NCBI RefSeq assembly: GCF_008065375.1
Contig: NZ_VJYI01000032.1
Location: 1 to 64,000, forward strand
Reading direction: 5' to 3'
Origin: Nonomuraea sp. SYSU D8015
GTDB taxonomy: Bacteria; Actinomycetota; Actinomycetes; Streptosporangiales; Streptosporangiaceae
DNA length: 64,000 nucleotides
In this document: in pieces, positions 34,493 through 43,261 of the stretch
How positions within the stretch are numbered: the stretch's first letter is position 1
How the letters are laid out: every line of letters starts with the position of its first letter
Made by a program: the position numbers and the translations under genes
The notes under the pieces: model-generated
What the model was told of the DNA's origin: nothing
Databases searched by the model: none
What the model saw: only the letters and a program-made list of their open reading frames with translations

Positions 34493-35612
34493 GGCCGGCA
34501 TGCCATTCCAGGCGTACGAGGGTGCCCTCCCCCTCGGCGGAGGTGATCGTGGCCGTGCCGCCAACGCGGCTCATCCTGCCGCGCACGGACTCGCGTATGC
34601 CGCGCCGGGTGGCCGGCACGTCCGTCGGCGAAAAGCCTTTCCCCCGATCAGCGATGTCGAGCCGCAGTGAACTCTCGCTCCCGTGCAGCCGGACGGTCGC
34701 GCACGTCGTGCCCGCGTGGCGACGTACGTTGGTGAGGGTTTCCCGTGCCGCGTCGGCGATCGCCCTGGCGACGTCGAACGGAAGCCGCAACTGCGCGGGT
34801 GCGTCGAACTCCACGGTCAGATGCGTGGCGTCGAGGTCGGCGCGCAGCAGGTCGACGAGGTCTGCGTACGGCGGTGCCTGCCTGCTGTCGGAGCGCAGCC
34901 GGTCCAGATCGCGGCGAGCCTGCGGTGCCAGCCAGTCCGCGTCCGAACGCACCTGCCCGATGCCGACCATCAGCAGGGTCGTCGCCGCAGTGTCGTGTAA
35001 CGCGTTGGCGAGTTCGCGTTCCTCCGCACGGGCTGCCGCGGCCACGAGCGCCTCGCCGCGCGCTCGCACGGCCTCGGCCGCCATTCGGTCGGCCCGTTCC
35101 GCGGCGCGCTTTACGAGCACCCAAGCCGCTCTGGACAGCGCGGCCGCCGGGATCGCCCACGCTGTCCCTGTGATCAGGGTATCGTCCACGTCCGCCGCTC
35201 CCGCCGCGATGAGGAGGACCACCGCCCCGCCCCCAGCCGCCAGCGCCGCCGCGGCGCCCGGCACTGGCGGAGTGTGCCACTGGCACGTCACACAGGCGAA
35301 AGTGACCAGAAGCCGCAGCCACCCGGTGTTCCTGTCCTCGATGGCGCCGGTCCAGAAGACGCTCGCGAACAGTCCGAGCAGGACGACCACGTCGAGGGCG
35401 ACCGGCATGCTCCCCCGGCCCGTGCGCAGCCACCACGCGTATCCGCAGGTCCAGGTGGCTGCGGCCCCGACCACGTAGGCCGTGGCCGTCAAGTGCTCGG
35501 GAGAGGCACGGAACAGGGCGATCACGCAGATCGGAACGAGCGTCGCCAGCCGCACGGCGGCCGCGTATCGGCGGCCGAAGCGCACCAGCAGCCGCACTGC
35601 TTCCTCAGCCAA
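34485..35612 (-). CDS. HisKA_3-type membrane histidine kinase
   Basis: 375 residues from TTG at 35612 with GAGAGGTGA upstream. There are five or six membrane helices (~20-170). The phospho-acceptor box follows (EERELANALHDTAATTLLMV), then the N box AARETLTNVRRHAG and LDIADRGKGFSP, with SVRGRMSRVGGTATITSAEG closing the ATPase domain. ALHDTAATTL is typical of actinobacterial NarX-like kinases. It is the first gene of the operon with the pseudo-kinase and response regulator. Confidence 0.9.
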   Translation of the reverse strand: MAEEAVRLLVRFGRRYAAAVRLATLVPICVIALFRASPEHLTATAYVVGAAATWTCGYAWWLRTGRGSMPVALDVVVLLGLFASVFWTGAIEDRNTGWLRLLVTFACVTCQWHTPPVPGAAAALAAGGGAVVLLIAAGAADVDDTLITGTAWAIPAAALSRAAWVLVKRAAERADRMAAEAVRARGEALVAAAARAEERELANALHDTAATTLLMVGIGQVRSDADWLAPQARRDLDRLRSDSRQAPPYADLVDLLRADLDATHLTVEFDAPAQLRLPFDVARAIADAARETLTNVRRHAGTTCATVRLHGSESSLRLDIADRGKGFSPTDVPATRRGIRESVRGRMSRVGGTATITSAEGEGTLVRLEWHAGHE

Positions 35613-35873
35613 CCGTCACCTCTCGGCCCACCCACTCGCGATCTCGCTGTGACGCAGCCTAGCGAGTCGCCCTGTCCATTTGAGGATGGCGGAGATCGCC
35701 GCGATCGACGCTGAGCCGAAGGGAGAAGTCCTCGGGGCTTCAACCGTGATCATGTGACTGGGCTTCGAGCCAGATCCAGATCGATTCGACATCGAGGGCG
35801 CCCTGGTAGATGCGCAGATTGTCACTCAGAATTGCGGGTCAGCTCTATCGTCACTGAGGCGGCGAACCCTTTG

Positions 35874-36350
35874 TCACAGCTTTTCGTGGGTCCAGCCCGC
35901 TCGCCACGTTCCGTACGTAATGGTGTGCGCAGGCATGCACGTGCCGGCACGACTGCACGAATGCTTCCCAATCTTCAATCGGCTTACCTTTCCGCGCTCA
36001 AGGCCGTAGTAGTGCTGCTTCCACCTCCAGAGATTGGGCCCTATTCCTTTAACGCAGCTCAGTTCGACACGCGCGAGGTTGAAGGCCCGTTGTCGCGCGG
36101 TACTCTTCCCCGTGGGGACTCCAAAAGCCATTCTGATGTGCTGCTCGTCGTATTTGTGCCGCGAGATGACGGTGTCGTACGCCTTTTTCCAGTCCCCCTG
36201 CTTACATGTCGCCCCCCACTTGGTGTACAGGTAGTAGCCCGGGGACGCTGAAGCCGCCTGCGGAGCGACCATTGTTGCACCCATGGCGATCATGGATATG
36301 GCCAGTCCCGCAGTGAGTCGTTTTGCCGCCGACGTGGTCGGTTTCCGCAT
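35874..36350 (-). CDS. Small secreted protein, unknown function
   Basis: 158 residues from MRKPTTSAAKRL at 36350, with AAAGG 8 bases upstream; an ATG at 36365 is an alternative. A signal peptide ends near VAPQAASASPGY. The mature part is basic with aromatics (YYLYTKWGATCKQGDW, NLWRWKQHYYGLERGK) and four cysteines, implying two disulfides. I do not recognise the family. It is divergent from the next secreted-protein gene, the two starts being about 130 bases apart. Confidence 0.7.
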   Translation of the reverse strand: MRKPTTSAAKRLTAGLAISMIAMGATMVAPQAASASPGYYLYTKWGATCKQGDWKKAYDTVISRHKYDEQHIRMAFGVPTGKSTARQRAFNLARVELSCVKGIGPNLWRWKQHYYGLERGKVSRLKIGKHSCSRAGTCMPAHTITYGTWRAGWTHEKL

Positions 36351-36436
36351 GAGCTTGCCTTTCATCGAATGACGCCAACGAAAGTATCTTCCTCATCGGG
36401 GATCCGCTTGTGTTCAAGGCCAGCTCAGCACAACCC

Positions 36437-36454
36437 GGTATGTCGCGGGTATAG
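36437..36454 (+). promoter_or_regulatory. 11-bp-period direct repeat upstream of secreted-protein gene
   Basis: GGTATGT-CGCG-GGTATAG matches the element at 27872 in 16 of 18 positions, with identical heptamer-4-heptamer spacing. It lies 27 bases upstream of the probable start of the following secreted protein. Confidence 0.5.
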
Positions 36455-36480
36455 CCATCTCTTGACCGGGGAGTGGCTCC

Positions 36481-36867
36481 CTGGTCGCTACGGCGGTCGT
36501 ACCTCTGCTGACCGCCGGTTTGGTCGCGGCAGTCCAACCGGCAGCGGCTGCTTCTGCCCGCGTTGAATCCAGCAGCGCCGCGAAGCGCGTCCTGTTCCCG
36601 GGTACTCCGAAAAGGACCAGTACCGGGCACAGCGTGGTCGGTGCGGGCACCGTGTCGAGTGACTGTACCGGCCAAGTCACGCTCAAGCTTCAGCGCAAGC
36701 GGTGGTACGGCTGGGAGACCGTGGGCAATGACACCTGGAACCCCAAATACACCAGCAGTGCGGCCGTCTACAAAGGCTGTGCCGGGACCGACTACACCTG
36801 GCGTGTGTGGATGTACTCCGACAGCGCGGGCGGCGCCACCGCCGGAAACGTGAAGATCAGCTGCTGA
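36481..36867 (+). CDS. Small secreted protein, unknown function, non-standard start
   Basis: About 128 residues. A hydrophobic stretch (TAVVPLLTAGLVAAVQPAAA) looks like a signal peptide, then a basic mature domain with four cysteines follows: DCTGQVTLKLQRKRWYGWE, KGCAGTDYTWRVWMYSD and KISC at the end. The frame has no ATG or GTG upstream; CTG at 36481 or TTG at 36520 are the only in-frame options, and a tga closes it at 36463-36465. A lost start or a small indel is possible. The direct-repeat element lies just upstream. Confidence 0.5.
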   Translation: MVATAVVPLLTAGLVAAVQPAAAASARVESSSAAKRVLFPGTPKRTSTGHSVVGAGTVSSDCTGQVTLKLQRKRWYGWETVGNDTWNPKYTSSAAVYKGCAGTDYTWRVWMYSDSAGGATAGNVKISC

Positions 36868-36984
36868 GTCCCCGCCCGATCAGTCGTGATGTGGGATGTC
36901 GGAGCGAGCAGCTCCGGCCCGAAGCGCTGCGGGCGGCCGACCGCGCGTGCGGGATCGACCTCGTCGAAGGCGGCATCCGGCTTC

Positions 36985-37160
36985 TCGCGCGCGCAGGATT
37001 GGCCCATCGACTCGCGGATCACCTTGCCGCCGCCGAAGATGACCTCGTTGCCGCTGCGTCCCGGGCCGCCGGCCCAGTCCTCACTGATCTCGATCCGCAG
37101 GTTGGTGTCGGCCAGCCGGATCCGGTCCCCGGCCGTCGGGCCGTACCGGGCGTACTCCAC
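36985..37160 (-). pseudogene. ureC (urease alpha subunit) N-terminal fragment
   Basis: The minus strand reads YARYGPTAGDRIRLADTNLR, then IEISEDWAGGPGRSGNEVIF and GGGKVIRESMGQS, an unmistakable urease alpha N-terminus. Homology ends there: no DHWGI segment and no nickel-ligand histidines follow, and no ureA/B or accessory genes are nearby. It is a stranded ~58-residue piece of a ~570-residue enzyme. Confidence 0.8.
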
Positions 37161-37336
37161 ATGTTGAGCGCCATGATTCTGACAGTGCTTCGCGACAAGA
37201 GGTGTCAGTAGCGCTCTGTGCCAGGCTGCCCATGCTGAGCGTGGGGAATTTCGGTAGATGCGTGGACTCCAGCGCCGTGCTGGGAGTGAGGCAGCGCCGG
37301 GTGGGCGCTCCGCGAAACGGACTACGCAGGAAGTAG

Positions 37337-37368
37337 AACGCCGCGCCGTTGGTGAACGGCGCGGCGTT
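37337..37368 (-). terminator. Strong hairpin after the carotenoid-oxygenase operon
   Basis: A perfect 14-bp stem (AACGCCGCGCCGTT and complement) with a four-base loop starts 13 bases beyond the stop of the last gene in the minus-strand operon. Confidence 0.8.
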
Positions 37369-37380
37369 GGGGAACGCTTT

Positions 37381-37821
37381 TCAGACGTTCTCGGCCGCCT
37401 TCTTCAGGCGTTGGAGCCAGGTCGTCAGCGAGGCGTCGAGTGCGGCGCCCATGCCCTCGGCGTCGGCGCGGATGGGGTCGCCGTCCCAGGACTCTTCGGT
37501 GTGCACGTGCACCGTGCCGTCCTTCTCGGTGAATGTCCACTGGTGGATTCCGTCGATGCCGTGCGCGGGGCCGCCCCAGAGGATGCGGTACGGCTCCTCG
37601 ATCGCGTACACGGTGGAGGCGATCTCCATCCCGAACGTGGTCCAGTGGAAGACCGAGCCGGGGACCAGAGGGCCTTCGGCGGAGGCGGCGGTGATGTCGT
37701 TCTGCCAGGAGGTCCAGCCGGATACGTCGGTGTGCAGGTCCCAGACCCGCTGCAGGGGCGCGTCGATGGTGATGGAGTGACGGGCGACGACGGGGGCGGC
37801 GGTGTCAATTCCGGTGATCAC
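37381..37821 (-). CDS. SRPBCC-family (START/Bet v1-like) protein
   Basis: 146 residues from the GTG at 37821, overlapping the oxygenase stop (GTGA). The fold is shown by SITIDAPLQRVWDLHTDVSG, WTSWQNDI, GSVFHWTTFGMEIASTVYAI, RILWGGPAHGIDGIHQWTF and ESWDGD, ending in a helix (LDASLTTWLQRLKKAAENV). This is the polyketide-cyclase/dehydrase type with a hydrophobic cavity. Coupled to a carotenoid oxygenase, it may bind or modify the cleavage product; that is inference. Confidence 0.88.
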   Translation of the reverse strand: MITGIDTAAPVVARHSITIDAPLQRVWDLHTDVSGWTSWQNDITAASAEGPLVPGSVFHWTTFGMEIASTVYAIEEPYRILWGGPAHGIDGIHQWTFTEKDGTVHVHTEESWDGDPIRADAEGMGAALDASLTTWLQRLKKAAENV

Positions 37822-39155
37822 TTGTTGTCCTCGATCCAGTGGCCGTGGATGCCGGCGGGCACCCTGCGGGGGAGTTCTACGGTGGCGATGGGGTCGCGTG
37901 CGATGTCGGTGGCGTCGAGCACGAGCAGCTGGGAGGCGTTCGCGTGGAGGTCGCTGACGATGGTGAGCAGGTAGCCGTCGTCCTCGCCGGTGGCGCCTTC
38001 GGCGGGGACGAACACGGACTCCCCCGGCATGCGGTGCTCGCCGTGGGACAGCAGCTGCCGGCGTCCGGTGGCGGTGTCGAACTTGATGGTGTGGTAGCCG
38101 GACAGGCCCGCGCCGGGGAAGGCGACGGCGTAGCTGTAGCGGTTGGTCGCGCCGGTGAGGTCGTCGTTGATGGAGGGGAACTCGGTGGCGAGGTCGTCCA
38201 GGGGCTCGTCGGTGGCCTTGCCGGTGGCGGGGTCGAGGATCCAGCGGTGGAGGGTCGAGCCCGCGTCGGGGCTGGTGCCGTAGCCGGGGGCTCCGATCCA
38301 CCATTTCCAGGAGTTCTCCCAGGACGCCTGGTCGTAGCGGGGGCCTTCGACGACGACGCGTCCGTGGCGGTCCACGTAGGCGTTGGTGACGTGCAGCAGC
38401 GCGGCCTGCTCGACCTCGAACCAGGTCACCCGCGACGGCCCGGTACGCGGCATGACCCCGATCCTGAACGGCACGTCGTCGTGCCACCGGTACGGGATGC
38501 CCGAGTGCTCGGAGTGGTCGAAGACCACGGGCGAGTTGAGGAACACGACGTGCTCCCGGGTGATGGCGAAGTCGTGCATGAGCGACGGGCCCGACCCGTC
38601 GATGACCTCCGAGCGGACGATCTCCCCGGAGGCGGAGGCGACGTGGTAGGTCAGGTAGGGCGGGAACGGGCTGTAGCTGTAGAAGTGCAGCTCGCCGGTG
38701 ACCGGGTCCTCCTTGGGGTGGGCGGTCATCGCGCCGGTGAGCTTGCCGCCGAAGTCGTACACACCGACGGTGTCGAGGTCGGCGGTGACCTCCCAGGGCA
38801 GGTTGGCCTCCTGGAGTGCGAGGTAGCGGCCGCCGTGGAAGATGATGTTGGTGGCGGCGGCGCTGACCTCCAGCTCGGTGCCGGTGAACGGCACGCCGTC
38901 CAGGAACGGGGTGCGTACCCAGCGGTTGCGGTACCACTCGGCGCGCCCGCCGGACAGCCGCACGCCGTGGATCATGCCCTCGCCCCTGAACCAGTGGCTG
39001 GGGGTGATGCCCGGCTTGGGGTTGTGGCCGTTGCGGAAGTAGCGGCCGTTCAGCTCCGGCGGCAGTATGCCGTGCACGGTCAGCTCGCGAGCGGTGATCT
39101 CGTCGGTGACGGGGGTGAAGTGGCCGGTGAGGTACGGCTTGGGGAGTTCAGTCAT
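37818..39155 (-). CDS. Carotenoid cleavage dioxygenase family protein
   Basis: 445 residues from the ATG at 39155, overlapping the MFS stop (ATGA). Family motifs run throughout: LPPELNGRYFRNGHNPKPG, HWFRGEGMIHGVRL and LHFYSYSPFPPYLTYH. The four iron-ligand histidines are expected in HPKED, SLMHDFAITREHVVFL, ALLHVTNA and GIHGHWIED. It cleaves a conjugated double bond of a carotenoid, stilbene or apocarotenoid with oxygen. No carotenoid biosynthesis genes lie nearby, so the substrate may be taken up. Grouped with an exporter and an SRPBCC protein. Confidence 0.93.
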   Translation of the reverse strand: MTELPKPYLTGHFTPVTDEITARELTVHGILPPELNGRYFRNGHNPKPGITPSHWFRGEGMIHGVRLSGGRAEWYRNRWVRTPFLDGVPFTGTELEVSAAATNIIFHGGRYLALQEANLPWEVTADLDTVGVYDFGGKLTGAMTAHPKEDPVTGELHFYSYSPFPPYLTYHVASASGEIVRSEVIDGSGPSLMHDFAITREHVVFLNSPVVFDHSEHSGIPYRWHDDVPFRIGVMPRTGPSRVTWFEVEQAALLHVTNAYVDRHGRVVVEGPRYDQASWENSWKWWIGAPGYGTSPDAGSTLHRWILDPATGKATDEPLDDLATEFPSINDDLTGATNRYSYAVAFPGAGLSGYHTIKFDTATGRRQLLSHGEHRMPGESVFVPAEGATGEDDGYLLTIVSDLHANASQLLVLDATDIARDPIATVELPRRVPAGIHGHWIEDNK

Positions 39156-40495
39156 CGAAGGGCGTCCTTTCGGATCGTGACGAGGGTGATCAATACGGTC
39201 AGGAGGGTGATGAGGGTGGCGGCTACGAACGTTCCGCGGTAGCCGCCGGTGAGCGAGACGGTGGTCAGGACGGCGAGGCCGATCGCGCCGCCGATCTGCC
39301 GGGTGGCGTTGACCAGCCCACCGGCGAGACCGCTGTCGGTGGCTGGCACGCCCGCCGCGGACAGCGCGGTGAGCTGGACGAACGCCGCTCCGAGCCCGGC
39401 GCCGATCAGTACCGAGGGGCCGAGCAGGGCGTTCAGGAAGGTCCCGTCGGACGGAGTCCGCGCCAGCCGGGCGAGCCCGGCGGTGAGCAGGAGCAGCCCG
39501 CCGGCCAGGACGACCCGGCCGGACAGCCGCCGGGTCAGCCGGGGGGTGGCCCAGGAGGCCAGGGTGATCGTCAGCGCGAGCGGGAGCTGGGTCAGCCCCG
39601 CCTCCATCGGCGTGTAGCCGAGGACGTGCTGCTGGTAGAGCGGCAGGAAGAAGAACAGGCCGAGCCAGACCGCGCCGAGTAACGCCATCAGCACGTTCGC
39701 CGCGGCGACCGAGCCGGTCCGGAGGATCCGTACGGGCACCAGGGGATCGGCCGACCGGCGTTGCAGGTAGAGGAAGAGGCTGAGCAGCAGCACCCCTGCG
39801 GCCACGGCGGGCCAGACGCCGCCGGACACCCCGTAGGTGAGGGCAGTCAGGCCCAGGGTGACGGCGAGCGCGCCCGGCAGGTCGAGACGGCCGCCGCGCG
39901 GTTGGCCGGCGGGCAGCAGCAGCCAGGTGGCCACCAGCACGGCCACGGCCAAGGGGACCATGACCAGGAACACCGAGCGCCAGCCGTAGGTGTCGCTGAG
40001 CAGGCCGCCGAGCAGCACGCCCGCCGCCCCTCCCACGCCGGAGACCGCGCCCCACACGCCGAGTGCGGCGCCGCGTCGTGGCCCGTCGTGGAACAGGGTC
40101 AGCACCATGGCCAGCGCGGTGGGCGCCAGCAGCGCCGCGCCGACGCCCTGGACGGCTCTGGCCACGATGAGCGTGACGACGTCGTTCGCCAGCGCCGCGC
40201 CGAGCGAGGAGGCGGCGAACAGGGCGGTGCCGGTCAGGAAGACGCGGCGCAGCCCGTACACGTCGCCGGAGCGACCGCCGAGCAGCAGCAGCGAGCCGAA
40301 GGCCAGCACGTAGGCGTTGACCACCCACGACAGCCCGGCGGGATCGAGCCCGAGCCCGGTGCGTAGCTCCGGCAGTGCGACGTTCACGATCGAGGTGCTC
40401 AGCACCACGAGGAACTGAGCCGTGGCCAGGACCGCCAACGGCGTCCAGCCCGTGGTCGTGGTCGGGGAGACGGAAGCGCTGCTCATGGCCATCAC
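39152..40495 (-). CDS. MFS drug exporter, DHA2/EmrB type
   Basis: 447 residues, starting at GTG 40495 or one of the close ATGs (40492, 40486). Motif C-like GAVSGVGGAAGVLLGGLLSD and WRSVFLVMVPLAV are typical of the 14-helix DHA2 branch, though length suggests 12-14 helices. Motif A-like GGRSGDVYGLRRVF is present after helix 2. It is the first gene of the oxygenase operon and divergent from a LuxR-type ATPase regulator across a near-palindrome. The probable role is efflux of the compound handled by the operon. Confidence 0.92.
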   Translation of the reverse strand: MMAMSSASVSPTTTTGWTPLAVLATAQFLVVLSTSIVNVALPELRTGLGLDPAGLSWVVNAYVLAFGSLLLLGGRSGDVYGLRRVFLTGTALFAASSLGAALANDVVTLIVARAVQGVGAALLAPTALAMVLTLFHDGPRRGAALGVWGAVSGVGGAAGVLLGGLLSDTYGWRSVFLVMVPLAVAVLVATWLLLPAGQPRGGRLDLPGALAVTLGLTALTYGVSGGVWPAVAAGVLLLSLFLYLQRRSADPLVPVRILRTGSVAAANVLMALLGAVWLGLFFFLPLYQQHVLGYTPMEAGLTQLPLALTITLASWATPRLTRRLSGRVVLAGGLLLLTAGLARLARTPSDGTFLNALLGPSVLIGAGLGAAFVQLTALSAAGVPATDSGLAGGLVNATRQIGGAIGLAVLTTVSLTGGYRGTFVAATLITLLTVLITLVTIRKDALR

Positions 40496-40538
40496 ACTCG
40501 CAGCGGCCCGCGAATGCTCGCGTCGGTGGTTCTCACCT

Positions 40539-40563
40539 ATACGCAGCCGTCCCGGCTACGTAT
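40539..40563. promoter_or_regulatory. 25-bp near-perfect palindrome, probable operator
   Basis: Arms of 11 bases (ATACGCAGCCG and its complement) pair except for one C/A mismatch, around a TCC centre. It sits in the 99-base gap between the divergent MFS and LuxR-ATPase genes. It is the natural binding site for the latter or for another regulator of the oxygenase operon. Confidence 0.6.
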
Positions 40564-40594
40564 GACCTACGCCATTACGGAATGATTGCAGCAT

Positions 40595-43261
40595 ATGGAT
40601 GCATCGCTGGTGGGACGACAAGAAGAAATCGGACGCGTGGCCGCGCTGCTCGACGCGGCCCGGCAGGGGCAAGGCGGAGCCCTGGTCCTGCGCGGCGAGC
40701 CCGGCATCGGCAAGACCTCGCTGCTGAGGCACGCGGAGCAGGCGGCAGACGATTTCCTGGTCATGCGGGCCTTCGGCGCGGAGTTCGAGATGGAGCTGCC
40801 GTTCGCCGTCCTGCACCAGCTCTGCGCGCCGGTCCTCGGCAACGTGACGGCGCTGCCCGCCCCCCACCGCAAGGCGCTGGAGATCGCCTTCGGCCTGGAC
40901 ACCGGCACCCCCGATCCCTTCCTGGTCGGCGTCGCGACCCTGGGTCTGCTGGTCGAGGCCGCGCCGGAACGTCCGCTGCTCTGCCTGGTCGATGACGCGC
41001 AGTGGCTCGACCACGCCTCGGCCAGGGCGCTGGCCTTCCTGGCGCGCAGGGTAGCCGGCGAGCGGGTTGCCCTGCTGCTGTCCGTACGCGAGCCGTACCG
41101 GCTTCCCGAGTTCGACGAGCTGCCGAGCCTGGAGCTCAAGGGCCTGGCGGAGCTCGACGCCCGCGCACTACTGGCCGCCGCGATCCGCGCCCCGCTGGAC
41201 GAGCGCGTACGCGACCGCATCCTCGCCGAGGCCCGCGGCAACCCGCTGGCGCTGCTGGAGCTGCCGAGGAGCGCCGGGCTGGCCGGGATGGCCGGCGGCT
41301 TCGCCCTGCCCCCTTCCGTGCCGGGCGTGATCGAGCAGAGCTTCCGCACCCGGCTGGAGCTGCTGTCACCGCAGGCCCGGTTGCTGCTCACCGTCGCCGC
41401 TGCCGACCCGGTGGGCGATCCAGGGCTGCTGTGGCGGGCGGCCGAACTGCTCGGCATCGAGCCGTCGGTGAGCACCGAGGCCTCCGCGCTGGTCGAGTTC
41501 GGCACCAGGATCCGCTTCAGCCACCCCCTCGCCAGGTCGACGGCGTATCGCGCCGCCTCGGCGGACGATCGGCGGCGGGCGCACGAGGCGCTGGCCGCGG
41601 TGACCGACCCCGCCGTGGACCCCGACCGGCTGGCCTGGCACCGCGCGGAGGCCAGCACGGGCCCCGACGAGCAGGTCGCGGCCGAGCTGGAAGAATCCGC
41701 CGCCCGCGCCCAGGCCAGAGGCGGCGTGGCCGCCGCCGCCGCGTTCCTGGAACGGTCCGCGACGCTCACCCTCACCCCCGACCTCCGGACCGAGCGCGTG
41801 CTCGCCGCGGCCCAGGCCAAGCTCTCGGTCGGCGCGTACGACGTGGCGGCCGAACTCCTCACCGCCGCCGAGACGGCCATGCTCGACCAGCGGCAACGGG
41901 CCAGGATCGACCTGCTGCGCGGGAAGCTTTCGTTCGCCCGGCGCCGGGGCGGCGAGGGGCCCACGACGTACCTGCTGAGCGCGGCCGCCCGCCTGGCCGA
42001 CCTCGATCCCGCCTGGTCACGGGCCTGCTACCTGGACGCGATGGAGACGGGCATCCTGATCGGCAGTCTCAGCCCGGTCGTGGAGGCGGCCCGCCAGGCC
42101 CCGCCCGCGCCGCGGCCGTCCTCCGGCGTGGACGCCGTCCTCGACGGCCTGGTCGCCCTGGTCACCGACGGGCACCTGGCCGCGGCGCCCGTCCTGGGAC
42201 CGATCGTCGGCAACGCCGGCGACGAGGTGTGGGCCCGCTGGCCGTCGATGGGCTTCATGCTGGCCGTGGAGCTGTGGGACCACGACGCCCTGCACGGCAT
42301 CCCCGCCCGCGTCGTCGCGGCCGGGCGCGAGTCCGGCTCGTTCCACCTGCTGCCGATCGGGCTCGCGATGCTGGCCACGGCCTCCGTCCACGCCGGCGAC
42401 TTCGGCGCCGCGACGGAGATGATCTCCGAGGAGGAGGCCATCGCCGCCGCCACCGGCGCCGCGCCGCTGGTCTACCCGCGCATCCACCTGGCCGCCATGC
42501 GCGGCCGCCGCGAGGAGGCGGTCGAGCTGTTCGACAGCGTGCTCGCGGCAAGCCAGCGGATGAGCCTCAGCGTCCAGTGGGCGACGAGCGTGCTCAACAA
42601 CGGCCTGGCCGACTACCGGGCGGCGCTGGAGGCCGCCCGGCAGGCCGTCACGCACGGCGACCTCGGCCTGTCCGGGCTGGCGCTGCCCGAGCTGATCGAG
42701 GCGGCCGTACGCTGCGACGACGCCGACCTGGCCGCCTCGGCCCTGCGCACGCTCTCCGAACGCACCCAAGCCGGCCGGCAGGCGTGGGGACTGGGCGTCG
42801 AGGCCTACTCCCGCGCCCTTGTCACCGAGAACGAGGACGCCTACCGCGAGGCCATCGAACGCCTCGACGGCACCCCGATGGCGATCTACCGCGCCCGCGC
42901 GCATCTGCTGTACGGGGAGTCGCTGCGCCGCCAGGGACGGCGGCGCGAGGCCCGTGAGCGGCTGCGTACGGCCCACGAGCTGCTGTCCGACCTCGGCGCG
43001 CAGGCGTTCGCCGACCGTGCGGCGGGCGAGCTGCGCGCCACCGGCGAGCACGCCAGAAGCCGCTCGTCGCAGGCGTCGGATCAGCTCACGCTGCAGGAGC
43101 TGCACATCGCCCGGCTGGTCGCCGACGGCGCGAGCTCCAAGGAGGTGGCGGCCAAGCTGTTCCTCAGCCCGCGCACGGTCGACGCGCATCTGCGCAACAT
43201 CTTCCGCAAGCTCGGCCTCACCTCGCGCAGGCAGCTAAGAGACCTCCCTGGCATCCGCTAG
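40595..43261 (+). CDS. LuxR-family regulator with AAA ATPase domain (LAL type)
   Basis: 888 residues from the ATG at 40595; an in-frame TTG lies 9 bases earlier. Walker A is GEPGIGKTS (~34-42), Walker B LLCLVDDAQWLD, and sensor-like LLLSVREPYRL is intact. A long helical-repeat region follows (~330-800). The C-terminal helix-turn-helix is LTLQELHIARLVADGASSKE and LFLSPRTVDAHLRNIFRKLG. LAL proteins are ATP-dependent activators that respond to inducers such as sugars or antibiotics. Divergence from the MFS/oxygenase/SRPBCC operon makes that its likely target. Confidence 0.93.
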   Translation: MDASLVGRQEEIGRVAALLDAARQGQGGALVLRGEPGIGKTSLLRHAEQAADDFLVMRAFGAEFEMELPFAVLHQLCAPVLGNVTALPAPHRKALEIAFGLDTGTPDPFLVGVATLGLLVEAAPERPLLCLVDDAQWLDHASARALAFLARRVAGERVALLLSVREPYRLPEFDELPSLELKGLAELDARALLAAAIRAPLDERVRDRILAEARGNPLALLELPRSAGLAGMAGGFALPPSVPGVIEQSFRTRLELLSPQARLLLTVAAADPVGDPGLLWRAAELLGIEPSVSTEASALVEFGTRIRFSHPLARSTAYRAASADDRRRAHEALAAVTDPAVDPDRLAWHRAEASTGPDEQVAAELEESAARAQARGGVAAAAAFLERSATLTLTPDLRTERVLAAAQAKLSVGAYDVAAELLTAAETAMLDQRQRARIDLLRGKLSFARRRGGEGPTTYLLSAAARLADLDPAWSRACYLDAMETGILIGSLSPVVEAARQAPPAPRPSSGVDAVLDGLVALVTDGHLAAAPVLGPIVGNAGDEVWARWPSMGFMLAVELWDHDALHGIPARVVAAGRESGSFHLLPIGLAMLATASVHAGDFGAATEMISEEEAIAAATGAAPLVYPRIHLAAMRGRREEAVELFDSVLAASQRMSLSVQWATSVLNNGLADYRAALEAARQAVTHGDLGLSGLALPELIEAAVRCDDADLAASALRTLSERTQAGRQAWGLGVEAYSRALVTENEDAYREAIERLDGTPMAIYRARAHLLYGESLRRQGRRREARERLRTAHELLSDLGAQAFADRAAGELRATGEHARSRSSQASDQLTLQELHIARLVADGASSKEVAAKLFLSPRTVDAHLRNIFRKLGLTSRRQLRDLPGIR

